64,000 nt of DNA from Inonotus obliquus (Eukaryota > Basidiomycota > Agaricomycetes > Hymenochaetales > Hymenochaetaceae), in the NCBI GenBank assembly GCA_032164295.1, contig JAJHTX010000001.1:2480001-2544000 (forward strand). Reading direction: 5' to 3'. The position numbers were made by a program, and so were the translations under genes. Positions 55,812 to 64,000 of this stretch are shown one piece after another. Positions within the stretch are counted from its first letter, which is position 1. Every line of letters begins with the position of its first letter. The notes beneath the pieces are model-generated. The model had not been told where the DNA came from, made no database searches, and saw only the letters and a program-made list of their open reading frames with translations.

Positions 55812-58800
55812 ATGGAGGTCTTCATGTCGAACGTCAGTCTTGCAGCCGACGAGATCCAAATTGTTTTTGAGATCGCCAAGATCGTACACGACCTTCCGCA
55901 CTTTAAGCCGTTCAACATCGGTTCGCGGCTGAACTTCTACGTACGTCTCCATCACCCAAAGAGACACCGAGCCCGGGCGGCATTGTATCGTAGCGGGATT
56001 GTCGTTTTCCCTCTTGAGGACGTAGGCAAGCTCTTCCTTGAGCTCTGTGGGGGTGCCATAGCCCGCTTCCCTGTCACCATTGGTCGTCAACAGATCATTT
56101 TCCAGAAAGGCATGAAGAAACCAACGAAGCGGGTTGTAGACAGTCTCCGCAAGCGTCCCTTTCCAAATCTTCAGGAATTGCAAGAACAGCAAGAGAAGAG
56201 CGCATACATAAACGCGTCTGTTGTCCATCTGACCGAGGTACAGTTCGGCTGGGAGTGTCGAGATGGTGTCTTTTCCGTAGAACACGTCATAAACACCCCT
56301 TGCCAAATACACTTCAGTCGAGAGCGTCGAGAATTCGAGGTTTTGCTCAGTGGCGGTTCCGTGTCTTGCGAAAATATGGTAGTATCCTTCTCCCAGGTTC
56401 GGTGTATTTCCGCAAGTACGGACACATATGGAGCTTCCATGCTCTTTTCTCTCTTGCATGCTCCTAAATTCGAGTTTGGCCCGAGCCTCCCGATACTGGA
56501 GGAAAGACTCATGTCCAGCCTATTATATCAAAAGGAACAACGAACCAGGCAAAGGAGGATTTCTTTGGAAGGCGACGCTCACCGTCGTCTAGCGCCATAT
56601 GTTTCGATTGCTCTGCGAGTCCTATGCTCGCCTTCAGAGTACCGAACTTTTGCAGATCTTTGGCACCATTCGGAGACTCTTTTGCCTATGATACGGACCG
56701 ACTACCATGATGAGAGGAGGGACATCTTCTCCCATGCAGCCGTACAAGAAGTGCATCGCTGGTTGGAACAACTGAGCTGGCCCCTCGCGTTCCATGTTGA
56801 TGCCCTGATGCGAAACTTGACCATGGATCCAAAGGAAGTTCTGGAAACCAAGCCGGACATTGAGAAACTCGCCAAGGAGGAAGGAGATTCTTATTGTGCG
56901 GGTTTCGTACGCTTCTTCGGAGAGCAGCTCCGAATGCTGTGGTTCTCAGAAGAATCCCAGAACCAGGAATCGATTAAAGATTGTTTCAAGCTCTGCCGAG
57001 AAGAGTACAAGCATGTCCTCTTATCTGAGGATGAAGACCTCTTTAATTGTTTACATGTCTACGTAACTCCCACCTCCCTTCGCTTGTGTGGCCCCTTTCC
57101 AGAACGGACCAATCGAGTCATACGAAGGTACCCAAATCACAAAGACCATTTCGTGCGAGTCGCATTCGTGGATGAGGATCTCCTGCATTTAAGGCTTGAT
57201 AATCATATAGATGGACGAGCTTTCATCCATTCCCATGTAGGACGGACTTTACGCGATGGGTTATCCATTGCCGGAAGGCGTCTGGAGTTTCTACATTACT
57301 CCCAGTCAGCGCTGAAGGATCATGCTGTCTGGTTCATATACCCGTTTTATGATGAAACAAGCAGACGTCGCATCGACGCAGGAACGATTTTAGATGAGCT
57401 TGGCACATTCAATAACCTTTCTTTCGACAGGAGGCTAGTCTATTGTCCAGCGCGTTACGCAGCTCGGATCGCGCAGGCATTCACGACAACGGACAGCTCG
57501 ATCACCGTTGATCCTGGAGAAATCATCATCGAGAATGACATCAAGTCTCAATCGGGGTCTTGCTTCACGGACGGCGTCGGGACCGTTTCACCAAAGCTAG
57601 CAAATGAGATGTGGAAGATACTACGCTCGAAGAAACGTCGAGGTTTTCGATCCGCAGACCATCCATCTCCTCGAGCTTTTCAGATCCGGTTTCGAGGTTC
57701 CAAGGGTATGATCAGTGTTGACCATACACTTTCAGGCAGAGTCCTCGTATTGCGACCGTCCATGATCAAGTTTGAGGCGGCGGAAAGAGAGATTGAGATA
57801 GCTGGTGTATTCAACAAACCGGGAAAGATGTTTCTGAATCGACCTTTGATAATGATACTTGAAGGCCTTGGTGTACCCGCGGATGTTTTTCTGAAACTGC
57901 AGAGAGAAGCCGTGCAAAACGTCATGCAATCCACGAGTTCCTTAGAGGCCACATCTACCATGTTAGACAACTACGGACTTGGTCAGTCATTCAGGCTCAC
58001 GTCGTGCCTCCGAAATTTGTCGAAGTTGGAAGCAAATCGCGTACCCGTTGACGGTTTCTATGCTAAAATCATACGGAACGCCATCTTTCACATTCTGCGC
58101 GACCTGAAGCATCGAAGTCGTATTCCCGTGCCAGGATGGACTCTGGTTGGTGTTGCGGACGTCCATTCTTACCTGAAAGAAGGAGAAGTTTTCGTTTGCA
58201 TCGAGGAGAAAAGAGGCGTTAGGAAATTCTTACAGGGGCTAGTCTCTATCTCTCGATCTCCAACGATCCATCCGGGAGATGTCCAGCTTGCCCGTGCAAT
58301 AGGCCCACCTCCAGCTGGTTCTCCTTTTGCGAAAGAGGCTCTGCAAAACACTCTTGTATTCTCCACAATGGGTGGGTGATAGCTTTATCTTTCACCTTCA
58401 ATGGGATGCTTACAGGAATCGCATTCATACCACGAAAAGGCAACAGGTCCCTGCCGTCCTGTCTAGGCGGAGGAGATTTGGACGGAGATTTATACAATAT
58501 AACATGTTATAGCGAACTAATACCACCTCGGACAATTAGGCCGGCATGCTATGATCCCGCGGTGAGGAAGGAAGTCGAGCATCCGAGCAATCGGAACGAC
58601 GTGATTGATTTTATTAGTGACTATATTGTTGCTGATGTGAGTCACAGAAGACCTGTACATGTATATCGACATTTTTATGACGATTTGTGTTCTAGAACGT
58701 GGGGATAATAGCGACAAACTGGCTACTCATAGCCGATCAGAGTTCTGAGGGCATTCATGATGGTGACTGTATGAAGCTTGCCGAGTTGCATAATGCCGCC

Positions 58801-59559
58801 GTGGACTACGCAAAGAGCGGAAATGCCGTACCTATGGAGGGTGTTCCTCGACCACTCCCTCTAGACAGACCAGATTGGTCAGAACCTGAGACGGGTCAAA
58901 CTTCGCCTCTAAACACTATCCGGTACTATCAGAGCGAACGGGCGATTGGTCAACTGTACCGCGATATTGACCTCTCTGACGCTTCGCTGACCTCCTTATT
59001 GGAGCACTCTGGCACAAACAAGCTAGCCAACATGATCCGCAAGCTCCCACTGTTCGAAATGCACGAGAAACCTCCCAATGAGCGTGATGAATTGTGGCGG
59101 GCTGTGAAATCGAAGGTTCAGGAATTTACGGAGGACCTGGACATTCCACCCGACGAGTCTACTTACATTGACAACCTTTTCCGATCGTACTCACAGGAGC
59201 TACGATGTATATGTTCGGCAAATTCATTGAGCAATAGACGTGATTCGCAACTCAGTGAGGCGGAGGCTTTCATCGGAACAATCACAGCGAGGACGTCCCA
59301 GCGCAAGAGGCGAAGAAATCTTATCGCAAAGCTCAGGGAGCATACTAATCAGCTGGTTACGGACGTGAAGTACGAAATTGCCGGAGACGATGATGCTCCT
59401 AAGCTGGATCGTTTGCGAACGGCGTGGGCCTCGTGGCAATTGTCCATACGAAAGATCAAGCAGAAGAAGTTTGGGGCACCAAGCTTCTTTTGGGTGGCGC
59501 TGAGCTCAATATTCGACGCCATCAAGTCTATTGAAGAAGAGGAGGAAGAGGGCAACTGA
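55812..59559 (+). CDS. RNA-dependent RNA polymerase (QDE-1/RDR family), copy 1
   Basis: Predicted 1214 aa from exons 55812-58371, 58416-58636 and 58696-59559. Cellular RdRPs of this family make double-stranded RNA for RNA silencing (quelling). The catalytic loop is SCLGGGDLDGDLYN with the metal-binding DxDGD at ~874-878. Upstream conserved blocks include AGTILDELGTFNNLSF (~530), CFTDGVGTVSPKLANEMWKIL, QIRFRGSKGMISVDHTL, RPSMIKFE and the segment PGWTLVGVADVHSYLKEGEVFVCI. After the loop come IVADNVGIIATNWLLIADQSSEGIHDGDCMKLAELHNAAVDYAKSG, the usual post-catalytic region, and a helical C-terminus ending in a Glu-rich run. I start at MEVF because copy 2 begins there too; an in-frame ATG eight codons upstream is possible. 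No N-terminal RNA-binding domain is recognised. Confidence 0.93.
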
Positions 59560-59745
59560 AAGAGTTCATGGAAGTAGGAGTGGAAACATCCAGAGGTTCC
59601 ACATGTATTCGTATAAGAGTATATGTGATACAGTTGAACAATTGCAAAGAAACATGGTAAGTAGTAGGCCGATATCCGATCCAAATGTCAATAATGATGG
59701 GCATTACAATTTCGGGGCCAGAAACGAGAACGATAGGGAACCTCT

Positions 59746-60460
59746 AATATTTTGCTAACAATGTCACCCTATAATAGACAATCTATTAGATGGTGGTAAA
59801 CGAGAAGGTGGAGAGAGGTCAGCGTGATTCTGAAACACAACTTCTCTTTAACAGAGATGCTGCGCTGGCGCTGAGTCCAGTGACTCCAGTCTCACTCTCC
59901 GGACAGTGAAACATTCCCGGGTCAGTCTTCTTTCCTTAAGCCGGATGAGTTACTGTCCGTGAAGGATGCAATTGCTGTTTATGATTCGTCTTACGGCAAG
60001 GTATTTACATAATATTCACTGGTCGTATTTCTTCCTCTGACATTATGCTTGTTCTCGACAGCGAGATTACGTAGTGCGCCTTGTCATGTCGTCAGGCCGA
60101 CAGATCCTCTTGCAGACGGAAAACGAGATGCAGAGCAATGAATGGATTGCACACATCAACTATGCGAGCGCGTTCAAGACAGCAGTGATCAGGATGCGTC
60201 CTGTTAGTGCGACGGAAAACGCCAGGATGGATCGTTACGCGTGATGCTCCTCTCATCCCATCGGAATCCTCCACATCTCATCGGTCAATCCTGTTGTTGG
60301 CCATAAGTATCAAAGGAGCAAGCATAGAAGGGGACAAGACGCGTCGAGGCTCCCGCGACTTTGAAAGCTACTGATAAGACTGAGGTCATCGAGGCGAATG
60401 AACGGTTCCCTGTGGTTTTCTATCATAATTTGTGTTAGGATTGGATTATTATTATGTACA
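59746..60460 (+). pseudogene. Decayed duplicate of the Arf-GEF 3' end
   Basis: Matches exons 5 and 6 of the SYT1-like gene and the intron between them (copy of 53640-54180), including the PH-domain segment and the acceptor TCTCGACAG. It carries small deletions (about 12 nt after GGTAAACG, several bases in TCTGA-CCGG, and 7 nt before TTACGCGTGATGC), which break the frame. It then jumps from the copy of ~54175 to that of ~54960, losing ~780 bp. It ends near 60385 with weaker similarity to ~60460. It has no Sec7 domain and no start, so it cannot make a GEF. Confidence 0.88.
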
Positions 60461-60998
60461 ATATTAATGGTAGTATTATATAATACTCCTTTTGCTTATA
60501 TAATTCAAGGACTCGGTTCGTCACCGCCGTGCCGCCGTTTAGTTCTCTTGGGCAGTCATCCTTAAGCTCGAGTACTACAGTGCTAGTTTTCATCACCATC
60601 TCTCACCATATGCGTACTATTTGTGGATGTCTTGCAGATGTCGCGTTCTCATACTTGTTCAGGTGATGTCCCCGAAGGGATATGAGCTTGCTTCTCAATC
60701 AAACTCGTGCAAAGAATACTGGAACTCTCGAGTCCCAACCTAATAGATGGGCGCTTAACTCTGGGTTAATTATGTATATAGGGACGCAGACGCGGATGTT
60801 CCCAAACCGCTTTCAAGCTCCTATCACCCTCTTCCCATTCTTCATTACCTTTACTCCAGACGGTGTCCTGCCGATACGTACAGAAGATTGGTCCTCCCGT
60901 TTACAAACAGAGCCATACCTTGAGACACCAGGCGGGTATCGATGATGCTTGAAATAAGACACTCGTGCTGACGACACCCCCTTTCCAGGTGTTTCGTC
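60461..60998. other. Region upstream of RdRP copy 2
   Basis: Presumed promoter of the second RdRP. A plus-strand frame at 60682-60945 has no recognised similarity. AT-rich at 60440-60500 (TATTATATAATACTCC). Confidence 0.5.
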
Positions 60999-63900
60999 AT
61001 GGAGGTTTTTGTGACAAACATCAGTTTCGCAGCCAACCGAATTCAAATAATCTCTGCTATTGCCATGGTTGTGCACCACCACTCAGACTTTGAGTCATTC
61101 AACGTTGATTCTCGGCTGAACTTTGACGTGCACCTCCATCACCCAAAGAAACACCGTGCCCGTGTGGCATTGTATCGAACTGGTACTGTCACTTTTCCCT
61201 TAGAAGACATTGGCCGGCGCTTCCTTGAACTCTGCGGAGGCAGAAATCCTCGCTTGCGCATCATCACTGGTCGCCAACCAATGACTTTCCAAATAAGCAG
61301 GAACAGTCCGCGGCAGCGAGTGGTGGATAGTATTCGCAAGCTTCCGTTTCAAGACCCTCTGGAATTACAGGAACAAGAAGAGAGGCGTAGGTACCTCAAT
61401 GCAACTGTTGTCCATCTGTCCGAGGTCCAGTTTGGCTGGGAATGTCGGGATGGTGTCTTTTCTGTGGAGCACGCTATTAAGGCCAATTGCAGAATGCACT
61501 TCGGACAAGAACGGCGAGAATTCGAGATTTCGCTCGGGGATGGATTCGAAAATTGCGAAAACATTGTGGTATCCTTTTCTCAGGTGGAACGTATTACCGC
61601 GACTCTTGATACTTTTGAGGCTTCCGTGCTCTTTAGTCTACAACATGCGCCAAAATTCGAGTTTGGCCCGATTCTCCCGATACTGGAGCAAAGGTCCAGA
61701 TTTCAACGTTCTGATTATCAGCAAGCCAGGCAAAGGAAGTGCTCATTGGAAGGCGACAATCACCATCGTTTAGCGCCCTATGCTTCGCTCGCACTGCGTC
61801 TCCTATGCTCACCGTCAGACTACCGGATTTTTGCCGATCTTTGGCACGATTCCGAAACGCATTTACCTGTATCACAGATCGATTACCAAGTGGAGAGCAG
61901 AGACATATTCTCATCTGCAGCCCTACAGGAGCTGCACAGCTGGATGGAGCAACTGACATGGCTTCTCGCATTCCATATCGATGCTCTGTTACGCAATTTG
62001 ACCATGGATCCAAAAGAAGTTTTGGACATCAAGCCAGACATTACGAAGCTCATGGCCGAGGAGGACGAATCGTTTTGTGCGGGTTTGCTTCATTTTTTCG
62101 GAGAGCAGCTCAGAATGCTGTGGTTTTCTGACGACTCTCAGTCCCAGGAGTCGGTCAAAGATTGCTTTCTGCGCTGTCGAGAAGATTACAAACATACCCT
62201 CCTACCCGAGGCGGAAGACCTCTTTCGCTGTTTGCATGTCTACGCCACACCCACCTCCCTTCACTTGCATGGTCCCTTCCCAGAACAGACTAATCGCGTC
62301 ATACGCAGATACCCAGATCACAAAGACCATTTCGTACGAGTCGCCTTCGTGGACGAGGGTCATTTGCGATTCAGATTCGATGGTCACATAGATGGACGAG
62401 CTTTCATCCATTCCCATATGGGACAGATATTACGCAATGGGTTATCCATTGCCGGAAGGCGTCTGGAGTTTCTACACTACTCCCAGTCAGCGCTGAAGGA
62501 TCATGCTGTCTGGTTCATATACCCGTTTCATGATGAAACAAGCAGACGTCGCATCGACGCAGGAACGATTTTAGATGAGCTTGGCACATTCAATAACCTT
62601 TCTTTCGACAGGAGGCTAGTCTATTGTCCAGCGCGTTACGCAGCTCGGATCTCGCAAGCATTCACGACAACGGACAGCTCGATCACCGTTGATCCTGGAG
62701 AAATCATCATCGAGAATGACATCAAGTCTCAATCGGGGTCTTGCTTCACGGACGGCGTCGGGACCGTTTCACCAAAGCTAGCAAATGAGATGTGGAAGAT
62801 ACTACGCTCGAAGAAACGTCGAGGTTTTCGATCCGCAGACCATCCATCTCCTCGAGCTTTTCAGATCCGGTTTCGAGGTTCCAAGGGTATGATCAGTGTT
62901 GACCATACACTTTCAGGCAGAGTCCTCGTATTGCGACCGTCCATGATCAAGTTTGAGGCGGCGGAAAGAGAGATTGAGATAGCTGGTGTATTCAACAAAC
63001 CGGGAAAGATGTTTCTGAATCGACCTTTGATAATGATACTTGAAGGCCTTGGTGTACCCGCAGATGTTTTTCTGAAACTGCAGAGGGAAGCGGTACGAAA
63101 CGTCATGCAATCCACGAGTTCCCTAGAGGCCACATCTACCATGTTAGGCAACTACGGACTTGGTCAGTCATTCAGGCTCACGTCATGCCTCCGAAATTTG
63201 TCGAAGCTGGAAGCAAAAGGCATACCAATCGATTCCTTCTATGCAAAGGTTATACGGAATGCACACTTTCACATTCTACGGGACCTCAAGCATAAAGCTC
63301 GTATTTTCGTGCCAGGATGGACCCTAGTTGGTGTAGCGGACGTTCACTCGTATCTAAACGAAGGAGAAGTATTCGTTTGCATTGAGGAGAAAAGGGGTGT
63401 GAGGAAATATTTGCAGGGTCCAGTCTCGATCTCTCGATCTCCAACGATCCATCCGGGAGATGTCCAGCTTGCCCGTGCAATAGGCCCTCCTCCACCTGGT
63501 TCTCCTTTCGCGGAAGAGGCTTTGGAAAATACCCTTGTATTCTCCACGAAGGGTGGGTGATATCTTCCTTGTATTCCTACCTTTGACAGGACACTCACTG
63601 GAGTCATCTTCATCTCATAAAAGGCGAGAGGTCTCTGCCATCCTGTTTAGGCGGAGGGGACTTGGATGGCGATTTGTACAACGTAACGGATTATAGGCAA
63701 CTACTACCACGTCGGACAAGTTCGCCGGCATCGTATGATCCTGCGAAGAGGAAAGAGATGGACCATCCGAGCAGCCGGAACGATGTAATAGATTTCATAT
63801 GTGACTATATTGTCGCGGATGTGAGTGATGAAAGTCCTATCTGAAAATTGACACGCCGGATGACGATATGCGTTCTAGAACGTGGGGATAATAGCGACAA

Positions 63901-64000
63901 ACTGGCTACTAATTGCTGATCAGAGTTCTGAGGGCATTCATGATGGTGACTGTATGAAGCTTGCCGAGTTGCACAGCGCCGCCGTGGACTACGCGAAGAG
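60999..64000 (+). CDS. RNA-dependent RNA polymerase, copy 2 (3' end outside window; damaged intron 1 acceptor)
   Basis: Exon 1 60999-63552 (851 complete codons) is fully open and aligns with copy 1 along its length, with the same conserved blocks (AGTILDELGTFNNLSF, CFTDGVGTVSPKLANEMW, QIRFRGSKGMISVDHTL). The catalytic loop LGGGDLDGDLYNV lies in exon 2 (to 63820, GTGAGT donor), and exon 3 starts at 63879 and runs off the window. The acceptor used in copy 1 (TTACAG|GA) reads TCACTG|GA here and there is a one-base deletion before GGCGAGAGG. The nearest upstream AG (63588-63589) leads into the wrong frame. The only AG that restores the catalytic frame is AAAAG at 63622-63623, which would drop about eight residues (equivalents of IAFIPRKG). 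It may be functional with that site or a young pseudogene. Confidence 0.8.

Larger units (their letters stand above)
53630..64000 (+). repeat. Direct segmental tandem duplication (Arf-GEF 3' end + RdRP)
   Basis: Unit 1 spans about 53630-59745 and unit 2 about 59746 to beyond the window. The last exons of the Arf-GEF reappear, decayed, at 59746-60460, followed by a second RdRP gene in the same order and orientation. Long identical runs can be read in both parts (for example 53805-53885 versus 59919-59999, and 57476-57880 versus 62657-63061). No transposase or terminal inverted repeat is seen, so unequal exchange or replication slippage is the simplest origin. Confidence 0.9.

Noticed and set aside
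55782..56459. 225-codon minus-strand frame
   Set aside because: Antisense to the RdRP first exon, which has clear family motifs on the plus strand; not kept open in copy 2.
57680..57970. Minus-strand frame nearly identical to one at 62861-63151
   Set aside because: The apparent conservation is due to the near-identical sense-strand DNA of the two RdRP copies, not to an antisense protein.

Overview
This is nuclear DNA of a filamentous basidiomycete, most likely an agaricomycete. The evidence is about 130 predicted spliceosomal introns, mostly 48-70 nt with GT..AG ends and CTAAC/CTGAC-like branch sites, very tight gene packing (about 25 genes in 64 kb, alternating strands), and protein families typical of mushrooms: a fungal GT31 glycosyltransferase, RTA1, QDE-1-type RNA-dependent RNA polymerases and a lineage-restricted hypothetical protein. 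The species cannot be named from the sequence. All gene models are my own manual splicing of the reading frames. Phases were checked across each junction, but there is no transcript support.

Layout. 0-13 kb: 3' part of a GST-like gene (+), GT31 glycosyltransferase (-), mucin-like membrane protein (+), cysteine hydrolase of the isochorismatase fold (+), RTA1-type 7-TM protein (+), dihydrofolate reductase (+), mitochondrial bL36 (-). 13-21 kb: DMT-type transporter (+), replicative DNA ligase I (+), mitochondrial pyruvate carrier MPC1 (-), lineage-specific hypothetical (+). 21-33 kb, a run of minus-strand genes: EED-like WD40 protein, PPZ-type phosphatase, RPS11, isopentenyl-diphosphate isomerase, meiotic cohesin REC8, LYR-motif protein. 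33-43 kb (+): large RD/RE-rich protein with a candidate eIF4E-binding motif, a 4.4-kb gene-poor stretch, and a cyclin. 45-51 kb: D-galacturonate reductase-like oxidoreductase (-), SMD2 (-), pescadillo/NOP7 (+). 51-64 kb (+): a SYT1-type Sec7-PH Arf-GEF followed by two tandem RNA-dependent RNA polymerase genes. The second RdRP runs off the window and is preceded by a decayed copy of the Arf-GEF 3' end.

Most genes are housekeeping functions with no common pathway. The most interesting region is 53.6-64 kb. A direct segmental duplication carries the end of the Arf-GEF and a whole RdRP. The two RdRPs are clearly diverged over most of their 5' exons but have a run of about 400 identical bases in the core, which suggests gene conversion. 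The downstream copy has lost its splice acceptor and one base just before the catalytic loop. Other points are an unusual number of GC-AG introns, many micro-exons (3, 5, 6, 8, 11 and 12 nt, including a start codon alone on its exon), clusters of ACGCGT (MCB-like) sites at the DNA ligase and DHFR genes, and in-frame alternative starts that would give mitochondrial forms of DNA ligase I and IDI1.
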